Assembly: GCA_963816745.1 (NCBI GenBank)
Contig: CAWFLQ010000009.1
Span: forward strand, 1 to 64,000
DNA length: 64,000 nt
Reading direction: 5' to 3'
From: VAZQ01 sp963816745
GTDB taxonomy: Bacteria; Pseudomonadota; Alphaproteobacteria; Rhizobiales; Xanthobacteraceae
The position numbers and the translations under genes were made by a program. The notes beneath the pieces were generated by a model, which saw nothing but the letters and a program-made list of their open reading frames with translations, was not told the DNA's origin and made no database searches. Positions 43,855 through 53,464 of the stretch are shown piece after piece (position 1 is the first letter of the stretch; the number at the start of each line of letters is the position of its first letter).

Positions 43855-45026
43855 CTGTCCTTGCTCAAAAATGAATTGAGGGCAATTTGGTGGGGAATAA
43901 GTAGGAGTGTGCCGCCTCGCCGATCTCACGCGGCTCGACGCTCATAGCGATGATGCAGGCCGCCGACCTCCGGGAAGGCAATAATGTTATTGCCTGCGGA
44001 GGGTAGCTGTACAGGACGAGGCCGTGGACAGTCCTTGTTGAGCGAAAGATGCGTTCTGGCTTCATGATGATATTGAAAATAGCTCGAGAGGACGCGGCGC
44101 AAGTGACGCTCGTTGAGGATGATAACGTGATCCAGACATTCACGGCGGATCGAACCGATCAGACGCTCGGCGTAGGGATTCTGCCAGGGTGATCGCGGGG
44201 CAGTGATGACCTCCGTGATGCCCATCGCTCGAACGCGATGGCGGAATGCCGGACCATACGATTTGTCCCGGTCCCGCAGCAGATAGCGCGGTGCAGTGTC
44301 CCAGGGAAAGGCCTCGGTCATTTGGCCGGAAAGCCAGACTTGCGTGGGATTTGGGGTGACCTCGAAGTGAACAACCCGTCTGCGGTCGAGGCTGAGCACA
44401 ATCAAGGTATAGAGCAGCCGGAACGTCGCGGTGGCGACCACAAACATGTCGATCGCCGCAATGTCGGGCAGGTGGTTGCGCAGAAAGCTCCGCCAGGTCG
44501 GGGAGGGGACCTTGGGACGCCACGGCATCCACCGCCCCACTGTGGCTTGGCTGATCTTGATGCCGAGCTTGAGCAGTTCCCCGTGGATGCGGGGCGCCCC
44601 CCACAACGGGTTGGCCCTGCTCATACGGCGGATCAAAGCACGGATTTCTGTGCCGATCTTGGGTCGTCCCGGACGGCGTGATCGCCAGCGCCAGTGGAGG
44701 CGGAAGCCCTTGCGATGCCATTGGACCACGGTCGCCGGCTTGACCAATATCATCGCGTCGATGACCTGCGGCCAAATCCGGTAGAGCCACACCCACAGGA
44801 GCCGGTCGAGAGATGAAAGCTGAGGCCGACCGGGCCGCTGTCGGCGCAGGACGGCCAACTGATGTTGAAGGGCAATAAGCTTAAGTTCCAGCGAGGCGCG
44901 GCTGCGAAAACGGAAGGCGAAGATCGAAACAACGGCGGAGAGAATTGTCACCATGCCGTGACGGTACGGCTGGCCCGCGAAAATCTCCAGTGTTTCTCAG
45001 CCTTGTGGAGATTTGAGCAAGGACAG
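43855..45026 (-). mobile_element. ISA, complete insertion sequence
   Basis: A 1,172-bp element bounded by the inverted repeats CTGTCCTTGCTCAAA (left) and TTTGAGCAAGGACAG (right). It carries one integrase-core transposase on the minus strand. The genes on both sides are truncated at its ends and no target duplication is seen, which points to deletion or recombination rather than a simple insertion. Confidence 0.85.
43926..44954 (-). CDS. ISA transposase with integrase core
   Basis: The protein has 342 residues. The N-terminus is hydrophobic, then LKLIALQHQLAVLRRQRPGR and a helix-turn-helix-like region (WGAPRIHGELLKLGIKISQA TVGRW). The rve/DDE core has its aspartates in AAIDMFVVATA and LLRDRDKSYGPAF and the glutamate in NPYAERLIGSIRRECLDHVI. 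It is full length and intact. Partial copies at 26145, 32114 and 39699 and the related remnant at 29240 show past activity. Confidence 0.85.
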   Translation of the reverse strand: MVTILSAVVSIFAFRFRSRASLELKLIALQHQLAVLRRQRPGRPQLSSLDRLLWVWLYRIWPQVIDAMILVKPATVVQWHRKGFRLHWRWRSRRPGRPKIGTEIRALIRRMSRANPLWGAPRIHGELLKLGIKISQATVGRWMPWRPKVPSPTWRSFLRNHLPDIAAIDMFVVATATFRLLYTLIVLSLDRRRVVHFEVTPNPTQVWLSGQMTEAFPWDTAPRYLLRDRDKSYGPAFRHRVRAMGITEVITAPRSPWQNPYAERLIGSIRRECLDHVIILNERHLRRVLSSYFQYHHEARTHLSLNKDCPRPRPVQLPSAGNNIIAFPEVGGLHHRYERRAA

Positions 45027-45713
45027 GCGTTGCTCGGCGCGGGCGATGCCGTCTTCTGCCTGCACGCGGAGCCCGCCGCGATGAACCACTCGCAAGTCGC
45101 CGCCATGAGCCTCATCGTTCCGCGCGCCGCGCTCGCGCCTTTCGTGACCGATGTGGAGGAAGCCGCCAATCGGGTGATCCCGCATGGCAACGAGGCGTTG
45201 CGGTTGCTGACGAGCTACGTGAAAGGGCTGGACCATCTCGATCTGGCACAGCCCGAGCTGCGCCATCTCGCCGTCACCCACGTCCACGATCTCGTGGCCA
45301 TGGTTTTCGGTCCCACCCGCGACGGCGCCGCCGTGGTCGGCGAACGCGGGGTGCAGGCGGCGCGGCTCGCGGCGATCAAGGCCGACATCATCGAGCATCT
45401 CGGCCGCGATCTCACTATCGTCGCCTTGGCGGCTCGCCAGCATGTCACGCCACGTTACATCCAAATTCTGTTCGAGAGGGATGGGACCACCTTCTCGGAG
45501 TTCGTGCTCGAGCAGCGGCTCGCTCGCACCCATCGTATGCTGGCCGATCCGCGCTACGCCGGCTCGACCGTCATCGCGATCGCGTTCGCCGCCGGCTTCG
45601 GCGACATCTCCTATTTCAACCGCGCGTTCCGCCGGCGCTTTGGCGCCACGCCGTCCGACATACGCGCCGAGGCGCAGCGGGCGGGAGCCGCCAATCCCAA
45701 GAACGGCAAGTAG
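45027..45713 (+). pseudogene. AraC-family regulator, N-terminal part removed by ISA
   Basis: The coding frame enters from ISA and reads ALLGAGDAVFCLHAEPAA, the end of an AraC-binding-like domain. The complete HTH region follows (VTPRYIQILFERDGTTFSEF VLEQRLARTHRML, then GFGDISYFNRAFRRRFGATP SDIRAEA). Normal members have about 320 residues; 229 remain. An internal ATG at 45081 could still give a free DNA-binding domain. It was probably the regulator of the downstream deaminase-like and hydroxylase genes. Confidence 0.75.
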
Positions 45714-45822
45714 GTTGCGGGTGCGCGGTGTTGGCGCGATTGTTGCTTAACGGAAGACGTCCATTCGGCCATGATGGCGTGAAGGGATCGTGCGCGAGCC
45801 GGTCGCGCCTCGGAGTCCGCCT

Positions 45823-47217
45823 ATGAATATGCCGCCCACGAGCTCGCGGCCCCATCCTGCCTTCACCGCCGTGCCGACGGCGCGCGCCTATCGCATCGCC
45901 AATGCGCGGGTGCCGGCCGATCTCGCGCCGGATCTCGCCGGCTATGCCGCCAACGACCGGTTCGCTGCTTGCGATATCGTCGTGGACGGCGCGCGGATCG
46001 CGATGCTGGGCCGCCCCGGCGCCGGTCCGGTGGCCGATCTGCCGACGATCGACCTACATGGGGGGATCGTCTTGCCGCGCTTCGTCGACGTGCACACCCA
46101 TATCGACAAGGGGCACATCTGGCCGCGTCGTTCCAATCCGGATGGCACGCATGCCGGCGCCCGCGCGGCGGTGGCGGCCGACCGCGAGGCGCACTGGAGT
46201 GCCGATGACGTGCGCGCGCGCATGGACTTCTCGCTGCGCTGCGCCTTTGCCCACGGCACGGGCGCGATCCGCACGCATCTCAACTCGCTGGGCAAGCAGG
46301 CCGCGATCTCCTGGCCGGTCTTCGCGGAGATGCGCGAGCAGTGGAAGGACCGCATTGCGCTCCAGGCCGTCGCGCTCTTTCCGATCGATATCGCCGTCGA
46401 TGACGAGCCGCAGTTCCGCGCCATCGCGGAGACGGTCGCCCGGCACGGCGGCATTCTGGGCGGCATCACCTTCATGGGCGAAGCGCCCGGACCCAAGCTC
46501 GAGCTCGCGCTCGACCGGCTGTTCACCTTCGCGATCGCCCATGGTCTCGACATCGATCTGCATGTCGACGAAAGCTGCTCTCCCGATGCGCAGAGCCTGG
46601 AGCGGATCGCAGTAGCGGCGCTGCGCCATCGCTTCAAGGGCCGCGTCGTCGCCGGACATTGCTGCTCGCTCTCGCTCGCCCCGGACGAGGACCGCGCGCG
46701 TACCATCGACAAATTGGGGGAGGCCGGCGTCGCCATCGTGTCGCTGCCCATGTGCAACATGTACCTGCAGGATCGCAGCGCCGGGCGAACGCCGCGGCTG
46801 CGCGGAGTGGCTCCGCTGCACGAGCTCGATGCCGCCGGCGTCGCGGTCATGGTCGCAAGCGACAACACGCGCGATCCGTTCTACGCCTACGGCGATCTCG
46901 ACATGCTGGAGGTGTTTCGCGAGGCGACCCGCATTCTTCACCTCGACCATTCGAAGCGGCCCTGGATCCGCATGCTGGGCGCCGCGTCGGCCGCGGTCAT
47001 GGGCCTCGCCGACCACGGGACCATCGCCGCCGGCCGCGCCGCCGATCTCGTCCTGACCCGGGCCCGCACGCTTCCCGAGCTGGTGTGCCGCCCGCAGTCC
47101 GACCGCGCGGTCGTCGTGTCCGGCCGCGCCATCGACACGGCTCTTCCGGACTACCGGGAGCTCGATCACCTCTACGTCAACGGACTTTCATCGACACCGA
47201 AGCCGCGGTCCGGGTAA
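45823..47217 (+). CDS. Cytosine-deaminase-like amidohydrolase
   Basis: About 464 residues. Amidohydrolase metal ligands are visible: HTHIDKGHIW, DIDLHVDES, VVAGHCCSLS and VASDNTRDPFYAYGDLDMLE, the last being characteristic of the cytosine deaminase/isoguanine deaminase branch. It is intact. It probably deaminates or hydrolyses a pyrimidine- or heterocycle-like compound in the cytoplasm. The ATG at 45823 is preferred to a GTG at 45790. The molybdenum hydroxylase gene follows after 10 bp, suggesting a shared pathway for an N-heterocycle. Confidence 0.85.
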   Translation: MNMPPTSSRPHPAFTAVPTARAYRIANARVPADLAPDLAGYAANDRFAACDIVVDGARIAMLGRPGAGPVADLPTIDLHGGIVLPRFVDVHTHIDKGHIWPRRSNPDGTHAGARAAVAADREAHWSADDVRARMDFSLRCAFAHGTGAIRTHLNSLGKQAAISWPVFAEMREQWKDRIALQAVALFPIDIAVDDEPQFRAIAETVARHGGILGGITFMGEAPGPKLELALDRLFTFAIAHGLDIDLHVDESCSPDAQSLERIAVAALRHRFKGRVVAGHCCSLSLAPDEDRARTIDKLGEAGVAIVSLPMCNMYLQDRSAGRTPRLRGVAPLHELDAAGVAVMVASDNTRDPFYAYGDLDMLEVFREATRILHLDHSKRPWIRMLGAASAAVMGLADHGTIAAGRAADLVLTRARTLPELVCRPQSDRAVVVSGRAIDTALPDYRELDHLYVNGLSSTPKPRSG

Positions 47218-47227
47218 TACTGCAGGC

Positions 47228-49585
47228 ATGAACGATCCCCGAAAATCCTCCTTCGTCGGCCAGTCTGTCCTGCGCCGCGAGGATCGCCGCCTGCTGACCG
47301 GCCGCGGGCAATTCATCGCCGATCTCGACCTGCCGCGCATGCTGCATGCGGTGTTCGTCCGCAGCCCGGTCGCCCACGCGTGCATTCGCGGCGTGGACTT
47401 GTCGTGCGCCGCCGCGGCGCCGGGCGTCGTCGATGTGCTGAGCGGCGCCGAGCTGGCGAAGCTCCTGCCGCCGGTGCCGGATACTCAGCTCTCGCTGCCG
47501 AGCAAGTGGACGACGCAGGTTCAGCACAAATTCATCAATCCCCAGCAGCCGCTGCTCGCTCACGACAAGGTCCGCCACGTCGGCGAAGCCGTCGCCGTCA
47601 TCGTGGCGGAGAGCCGCCACGCGGCCGAGGACGCCGCGCAACTGGTCGTCCTCGACCTCGATCCGCTGCCGGCCGTGGTCGATCCGGAGCAGGCGTTGCG
47701 CGCCGACGGACCAATCATCCATGACAAGTTCGCGACCAATCTCATCGGCGCCTTCACGATCGGCAAAGGCGACTTCGCGGCCGCGCTCGCGCGCTCGCCG
47801 CACAAGCTCGAGCGCCGCTTTCATCATCACCGCTACGCCGCCGCGCCCATGGAATGCCGCGGCGTCGTCGGCCTCCATGACCCGCGCACCGATGCGGTGA
47901 CGATCTGGTCGGCGACGCAGGTCGTGCATTGGGTGAAGCGCGAGGCGGCCACGGTGCTGCAGATGCCGGAAGCGCGCATACGCTGCGTCGCCCTCGACGT
48001 CGGCGGCGGCTTCGGCCTCAAGGGACATGTCTATCCGGAGGACCTGCTGATTCCGTTCCTGGCGCGCCGGCTGGGGCGGCCGGTGCAATGGATCGAGGAT
48101 CGCCGCGAGCACCTGATGTGCTCGTGCCATTCGCGCGACCAGATCCACGACGTCGAGGTCGGCTTCGACGACGACGGCCGCATCCTCGCGCTGCGCGATG
48201 ATTTCATCGTCGATTGCGGCGCCTGGAATCCGATCGGCGCCGGCGTGGTCTACAACACCGCCGTCCATCTGACCGGGCCCTACAAGATCGACACGCTCGC
48301 GATCAGCGCCAGGATCGCCGCCACCAACAAGGTTCCGAACGCGCCGTATCGGGGCGCCGGCCGTCCGGAAGCGGCCTTCGCGATGGAGCGCATCATCGAT
48401 CTCGTCGCCGCCGCGCGCGGCCTCGAGCCCGCCGACGTGCGCCTGCACAACATGATCCGCGCCGACGAGATGCCTTATCGGGCGGGCATTCCTTACAGGG
48501 ACGGGGAGCCGATCGTCTACGACGGCGGCGATTATCAGGGAGCGTTGCGCAAGGCGCTGGCTGCGATCGGCGGCATCGACGCATTTCGCGCGCGTCAGCG
48601 CGCCGCGCGCGAGCACGGCCGTCATCTCGGCCTCGGGATCGGCTGCTATGTCGAGGGCACCGGTGTCGGCCCGTTCGAAAGCGCGGTCGTGCGGATCGAG
48701 CCGTCAGGCAAGATCTTCGTGTCGGGCGGCTCCTGCCCGCAAGGCCAGGGCATGGAGACGATCTTCTCGCAGGTCGTGGCCGACGCCTGGCAGGTCGAGC
48801 CCGACGATGTGGTCATGTCGCTCGCCGACACGTCGGCGATCGCGGTCGGGTTCGGCACGATCGCCAGCCGCAGCACCGTGACCTTGTCGGCGGCAATTCA
48901 CGGCGCGAGCGAGCGGCTGCGCACGAAGGTGTTCGCCATCGCCGCCAATCTCCTGGAATGCGCCGCGACCGATCTCGAGCTGCGCAAGGGCGGCGTCGGC
49001 ATCCTCGGCGTGCCCGGCGCCGAGGTGTCGCTCGCCAAGGTGGCGCAGGCGGCGCGTCCGGGCTGGGATCACGGCCGCCCGCCGGGCATCGATGCCGGCC
49101 TGGAGGAGACCTTCTATTATGAACCCCCGACGGTCACCTGGTCCTACGCCGTGCACGCGGCGATCATCGAGCTCGACGTCGAGCTCGGGCACGTGAGCGT
49201 CGAGAAATACGTCATCGTGCATGATTGCGGCGTGGTGGTGAATCCGTTGCTGGTCGAGGGGCAGATCGTCGGCGGCGCGGCGCAAGGCATCGGCGGCGCG
49301 TTGTTCGAGGAATTCCACTACGATGCCGACGGGCAGCTGCTCACGGGATCGTTCATGGACTACATGCTGCCGACCGCGTGCGAAATTCCGAACGTCGAGA
49401 TCATCCACCAGCACTCGCCGTCGCCGCACAATCCGCTCGGCGTCAAGGGCGTGGGCGAGGGCGGTCCGATTGCGCCGCCGGCGGTGATCGCGAATGCGGT
49501 GTCGGACGCGCTGCGCCCCCTGGTGGTGGAGTTCAATCGCACGCCCATCAAGCCGCAGCAGATCGCAGCAGCCGTCGCTGGGTAA
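47228..49585 (+). CDS. Molybdopterin-binding large subunit, CoxL/XdhA-like hydroxylase
   Basis: The protein has 785 residues and matches the aldehyde oxidase/xanthine dehydrogenase large subunit. An N-terminal a/b hammerhead domain (GQSVLRREDRRLLTGRGQFI) is followed by Mo-cofactor-binding segments (ALDVGGGFGLKGHVYPEDLL, PYRGAGRPEAAFAMERIIDL). The catalytic glutamate motif is KGVGEGGPIAPPAV. It lacks the CoxL AYxCSFR active-site loop, so CO dehydrogenase activity is unlikely; hydroxylation of an N-heterocycle or aldehyde is more plausible. No small [2Fe-2S] or FAD subunit genes are adjacent. Confidence 0.85.
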   Translation: MNDPRKSSFVGQSVLRREDRRLLTGRGQFIADLDLPRMLHAVFVRSPVAHACIRGVDLSCAAAAPGVVDVLSGAELAKLLPPVPDTQLSLPSKWTTQVQHKFINPQQPLLAHDKVRHVGEAVAVIVAESRHAAEDAAQLVVLDLDPLPAVVDPEQALRADGPIIHDKFATNLIGAFTIGKGDFAAALARSPHKLERRFHHHRYAAAPMECRGVVGLHDPRTDAVTIWSATQVVHWVKREAATVLQMPEARIRCVALDVGGGFGLKGHVYPEDLLIPFLARRLGRPVQWIEDRREHLMCSCHSRDQIHDVEVGFDDDGRILALRDDFIVDCGAWNPIGAGVVYNTAVHLTGPYKIDTLAISARIAATNKVPNAPYRGAGRPEAAFAMERIIDLVAAARGLEPADVRLHNMIRADEMPYRAGIPYRDGEPIVYDGGDYQGALRKALAAIGGIDAFRARQRAAREHGRHLGLGIGCYVEGTGVGPFESAVVRIEPSGKIFVSGGSCPQGQGMETIFSQVVADAWQVEPDDVVMSLADTSAIAVGFGTIASRSTVTLSAAIHGASERLRTKVFAIAANLLECAATDLELRKGGVGILGVPGAEVSLAKVAQAARPGWDHGRPPGIDAGLEETFYYEPPTVTWSYAVHAAIIELDVELGHVSVEKYVIVHDCGVVVNPLLVEGQIVGGAAQGIGGALFEEFHYDADGQLLTGSFMDYMLPTACEIPNVEIIHQHSPSPHNPLGVKGVGEGGPIAPPAVIANAVSDALRPLVVEFNRTPIKPQQIAAAVAG

Positions 49586-49593
49586 CTCGATTG

Positions 49594-49642
49594 GCGCATG
49601 TCCTTTTCGGAAAACCGGTTTCCACTTTTCCGGGACATGCGC
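49594..49642. repeat. Rhizobiales-type palindromic repeat
   Basis: GCGCATGTCC ... GGGACATGCGC inverted ends enclose TTTTCGGAAAACCGGTTTCC. This form is very common in Bradyrhizobium-like genomes. It lies between two convergent genes and could also terminate transcription in both directions. Confidence 0.75.
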
Positions 49643-50115
49643 TAATCCTGATCGTTGAGCTCCGCGACCGCCGACTTTATCGTGTCGATCAGGTCTTCCA
49701 TCGTGTACGGTTTGGGAAGCCAGCCGAGTGGAGCGGTGGGCGCCGCCCGCGTGCGCGTCGCCAACGTATGATGTGCGGTGGCGAAAATACAGCGCACACC
49801 GGTCTCCTGGAATATTTCCAGCGCGGCATCGATGCCGTCGCGCTTGCCGATGAGGCGTATGTCCATCACGACCAGGGTCGGGCGTTCCGACTTCGCGAGC
49901 CGCACGGCTTCCTCGGCCGAGTTTGCGATTCCCGCCGCCTCGAAGCCCGCCTCGACGACGGCGACCTCCGCCTCCATCGCGACGAGATAGTCGTCCTCGA
50001 CAATGAGGATGCGATGTACGTCGTCGGTCTTTCGCTCGGTCGGACGCTCGTCCGGCAGGAAAACCGGTCCCGATTGCCCGCGCGGGGATAACGATTGGCA
50101 GAGAGGTTTCAACAT
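49642..50115 (-). CDS. Single-domain response regulator
   Basis: A receiver domain (HRILIVEDDYLVAMEAEVAV, phospho-acceptor Asp in LVVMDIRLIG, Lys in WLPKPYTMEDLI) follows a leader of about 30 polar residues. No output domain follows. It probably receives phosphate from the PAS kinase encoded at 50306-52166 on the same strand. The start (MLKPLCQ) is uncertain; an upstream ATG at 50172 lies in palindromic DNA. Confidence 0.8.
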   Translation of the reverse strand: MLKPLCQSLSPRGQSGPVFLPDERPTERKTDDVHRILIVEDDYLVAMEAEVAVVEAGFEAAGIANSAEEAVRLAKSERPTLVVMDIRLIGKRDGIDAALEIFQETGVRCIFATAHHTLATRTRAAPTAPLGWLPKPYTMEDLIDTIKSAVAELNDQD

Positions 50116-50132
50116 TGTCGTTGGCGATCCCT

Positions 50133-50208
50133 CTAGTGTCCCGTTTCCGACGTTCGTATCATCTCGCAGCATGCACTTTTACGAACGTCGGAAACAAAGG
50201 GACACTAG
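50133..50208. repeat. CTAGTG palindrome 1
   Basis: A 76-bp near-perfect inverted repeat. It starts CTAGTGTCCC and ends GGGACACTAG, with arms TTTCCGACGTTCGTA / TACGAACGTCGGAAA and a 21-base centre. It shares its ends and a GACGTTC core with the next element. Confidence 0.85.
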
Positions 50209-50221
50209 CAACTCTATGATT

Positions 50222-50300
50222 CTAGTGTGGCTTTGCATCTGACGTTCCTATGACGGACTCGCGGCAGATACTGATAGGAACGTCAGATGCGCCACACTAG
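50222..50300. repeat. CTAGTG palindrome 2
   Basis: A 79-bp inverted repeat. It starts CTAGTGTGGC and ends GCCACACTAG, with arms GCATCTGACGTTCCTAT / ATAGGAACGTCAGATGC and a 22-base centre. It begins 14 bp after palindrome 1 and ends 6 bp from the histidine kinase stop codon. Confidence 0.85.
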
Positions 50301-50305
50301 TGGGT

Positions 50306-52166
50306 TTATTGGTTGCGACTTTTCTGGTCGAGGAATTGCACGACGCACCGGGCGCCCGGTGTCCGTTCGACGCTGAACGTTCCGCCGAGTTGCCGCGCAA
50401 GCCCGGTCACCAAACCAAGTCCGGACGAGCGTTTGCGGACCTTATCCAGATCGAAGCCCTCTCCGTCATCCTCGACGTGCAGCACGAACGCATCGAGACT
50501 CCTGGTCAACCCAACCTTGATAGAGGCGCCTTCTCGTCCTTTGGTTCCATGCTTTGCGGCATTCGTGAGCAGCTCGTTGAGAATCAGCGCCAAAGGCATG
50601 GCGGTATCGTTGGGCAGCTCCGCGGTGCAGGCGTCCCAAGCGATATCGATCGTCTTGCCGAGCGACTGCTTGGCGGTGCTGCAGACCGCCGCGATGAAAT
50701 GCTTGGTGTCGTAGTTGGTGGGATGATCGGCGTCATAGAGCACCTGCTGCGCCGCGGCCATGGCGGCAATGCGCTGGCTCGCGTCTGCCAGTACGACTTG
50801 CGCCTCCGCGCTGTCGGTCTGCCGCTGCGCCGCCCTGAGCAGGGAGTGCAACATCTGCATGTTGTTCTTGACGCGATGATTGAGCTCGTCGAGCAGGACC
50901 TTTTGAGCGGTTTCCGCCTGTTTGCGCTCGCTGACATCCACCAATACGTTGACTGCGCCGATCAACGTGCCCGAGGCATCGTGCAGAGGCGTCGGATACG
51001 GAATGAACGGAACGCGCGTGCCGTCGGGCCGCTCGGCCACGGCCTCGGCGCCCCGCACGGGCCGGTTTTCTCTCAGCGCCACCGCCATGGGACTTTGATC
51101 GTGCGGCAGCGGCGTTCCGTCCGGCCGGTACAGCGGCCAGCCGGCAGGCCATTGGTCGCTGCCGAGCTCGGGCCGATGACCCGAGAGTTCGACGACGGCC
51201 TGGTTGTAGAACGTGACCTGCCCGCGCGTATCGGTGGCGTAGACGGCGGCGGGCAGTCCTTCGAGCAGCTCGCGAAGCTGGCGCTCCCGTTCGCGCAGCC
51301 TTTGCTCGGCGATCTTGCGCTCGGTAATGTCCTCGAAGATCCGCAGGCCGTATTCGAAGTTGCCCGCGGCATCGCGCACGCTGGAGCACGTCACCGCGAC
51401 CCAGATGACGCTGCCGTTCTTTCGAACGATGCGCTTCTCGATCGAGTACCGATCGACCTCGCCGGCGACCAGCCGTTGGTACTGGTCGATGTCGTCGTTG
51501 CGATCCTCCGGATGCAGGACGTTGAAGACGCTGCCGCCGATCAGCTCGGCGCGTGAGCGACCGGTGATCGCGCACGCCGCCTCGTTGACGCGCAGGCGGC
51601 GACCTTGCGCATCGATTTCCGCGATGCCGATCGTTGCCTGCTCGTAAGTTGCCGCGAGGCGCCGGTTCTGCTCCCGGAGAATCTGCTGGCCGGCGTCGAG
51701 GACCGCCCGGTCACGTGCCAGGTCGCTCATCGCGCGCCTGCGATGGCTGATGTCGTAAATGCAGCCGATGGCGCCGATGAGCTTGCCCGCAGCGTCCTTG
51801 ACCGGCTCGATATGCAGCGACGGCTGCAATTTGCGAGCCGTCCGGTCGTTCGATCGTGCCGTCCACGCCGTGGACCGCCGCGCCCGCCTTGAGGACAAAG
51901 GCCATCGGGGTCTCTTCGCGCTTGATGTGGCGGCCGTTGAGCAGCCACTTGTACGCGCCGCAGAAGAGCTCGGTGTCATCGCCGATGCCGGGCGCACGGC
52001 CCCACAGATCGGCGGCTTTGCGGTTGAACCACAGGATGTGTCCGGCCGCGTCGCAGGCGTAGGTCGCGCCCGGAAAGAATTCCAGAATGCTCGGCGGAGC
52101 GCCGAGCAAGGACGTCGAACCGATGGAGTCCCCGGCGGCTGCCAAGGAAAGAACAGCCTCGTTCAT
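50306..52166 (-). CDS. Multi-PAS sensor histidine kinase (HisKA_2/HWE type), frameshifted
   Basis: About 620 residues when two frames are joined near 51830. There are three PAS domains: 25-140 (PPSILEFFPGATYACDAAGH), about 175-300 (ATYEQATIGIAEIDAQGRRL with HPEDRNDD) and about 305-420 (LLEGLPAAVYATDTRGQVTF). The dimerisation/phospho-acceptor motif LLDELNHRVKNNMQMLHSLL then precedes an ATPase domain with NELLTNAAKHG and DDGEGFD. No membrane helix is present, so it senses a cytoplasmic signal. It is encoded upstream of the response regulator, with two palindromes between. One single-base shift lies in the first PAS-to-PAS linker. Confidence 0.85.
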
Positions 52167-52257
52167 CAGTTGCTCCCGGACGCAGCTTGGCGCTAGTGGC
52201 AGACTACGCAGGGCCTTCCGGCATCAAATTCTAGAACGAACTCGAAGATATTCGCAT

Positions 52258-52335
52258 ATGCCGAGACGCACTAGCCCGGAGCATATCCTCATCGTCGAGG
52301 ACGACCCGATTATTGCAAAATCATGGCGACGCCGA
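52258..52335 (+). pseudogene. N-terminal remnant of a receiver domain
   Basis: MPRRTSPEHILIVEDDPIIA KSW is the start of a CheY-like receiver with its acidic pocket. Homology ends near 52330 and the frame continues as unrelated sequence. It is divergent from the kinase gene and is likely the stub of a second response regulator. Confidence 0.6.
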
Positions 52336-52475
52336 TCAGTTCCCGACGGCGCAGAGTTCAAGGGGAACTTCAGGATAATCGTCACATTGCGGCGGCGGTA
52401 CGTTAATCATCCTCACGGTTGCGTGTTTTGGATGAATTTGAATCGAAGCCGCCATTCGATCGGCGTCATGCGTGA

Positions 52476-53456
52476 TTATTTCGGCGTTCTCGCCGCGGTC
52501 TCTGCGATCACCGGCTTCCAGATCCGCTGCTGGTCAGCGATGAAACTCGCGAGTTCCGTGGGAGACATCGGGCGCAGATAGGTTCCGAGGTCCAAGAAAC
52601 GCTGCTTGAGCTCGCCCCGCTCGAGGATGGTACGCAGATCGTCGCTGACCTTGCGCGCCGTCGCTTCCGGCGTCTTGGGCGGCGCCATCAGCGCGAACCA
52701 GCCCATCGCCATGAAGCCCGGCAGCGTCTCGGCGACAGTCGGCAATCCCGGATGGGTGGGCAGGCGTTGCTCCGAGGCGACCGCGAGCGCCTTGATCGAT
52801 CCACCGCTGATCGAGCCCGCAAGGCCCGACGCCGCATCGACGATGGCATGGACCCGTCCACCCAGAATGTCGGTCAGGGCCTGCGGCGCGCCGGGATAGT
52901 GCACCAGCGTCGCGTCGATGCCCGACGCGGTGCGCAGCCATTCGGCGGTGAAGTGCAATATGCTGCCGCGGTTGCCGGCCGCAATATTGAGCTCGCCCGG
53001 CCGCTTCTTGGCGAGCGCGATCAGCTCCGGCAGCGTGGCAATACCGAGCGAAGGACTTGCCGCGATCACCATCGGGTGCTCGCCGACATAGCCGATCGGC
53101 ACGAAGTCGCGCCCGACGTCGAACGGCAGGCTAGCCTGCATCTCCGGCAGGGCGACGAAGTTCGAGGCGAGCGCAAGATAAAGCGTGGCGCCATCAGGCG
53201 GCGCTGATCCGGCGGCACGAATCGCGAGCGCGCCGCCGGCGCCGGGCTGATTGAGCACGATCACCTGCTGTCCCCAGTGACGCGCGAGGTGGTCGGCGAC
53301 CACCCGCGCGATCACGTCCGGGCTGGCGCCGGGCCCGACCCCGACGATGATCTTGACCGGACCGGTGGGATAGCTCTGTGCCTGTGCGGCCGGCCGCGCG
53401 GCCATCGCAAGGGCGATCGCGCACAGAATGCCGGCAGTTAGCGAGAGCGCGCGCAC
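52476..53456 (-). CDS. Bug-type (tripartite tricarboxylate transporter) receptor
   Basis: About 326 residues from a GTG start that opens a signal peptide (VRALSLTAGILCAIALAMAA). Family motifs: YPTGPVKIIVGVGPGASPDV, VLNQPGAGGALAIRAAGSAP, PDGATLYLAL, LVHYPGAPQALTDILGGRVH. It is intact. It begins 8 bp after the stop of the ABC binding-protein gene and is therefore in the same transcript, an unusual pairing of two receptor types that may share a substrate class. Confidence 0.85.
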   Translation of the reverse strand: MRALSLTAGILCAIALAMAARPAAQAQSYPTGPVKIIVGVGPGASPDVIARVVADHLARHWGQQVIVLNQPGAGGALAIRAAGSAPPDGATLYLALASNFVALPEMQASLPFDVGRDFVPIGYVGEHPMVIAASPSLGIATLPELIALAKKRPGELNIAAGNRGSILHFTAEWLRTASGIDATLVHYPGAPQALTDILGGRVHAIVDAASGLAGSISGGSIKALAVASEQRLPTHPGLPTVAETLPGFMAMGWFALMAPPKTPEATARKVSDDLRTILERGELKQRFLDLGTYLRPMSPTELASFIADQQRIWKPVIAETAARTPK

Positions 53457-53464
53457 GCGATACC

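Noticed and set aside
47228..49585. Calling the large subunit a true CO dehydrogenase (coxL)
   Set aside because: The CoxL active-site loop AYxCSFR is not present, and coxM/coxS are absent.
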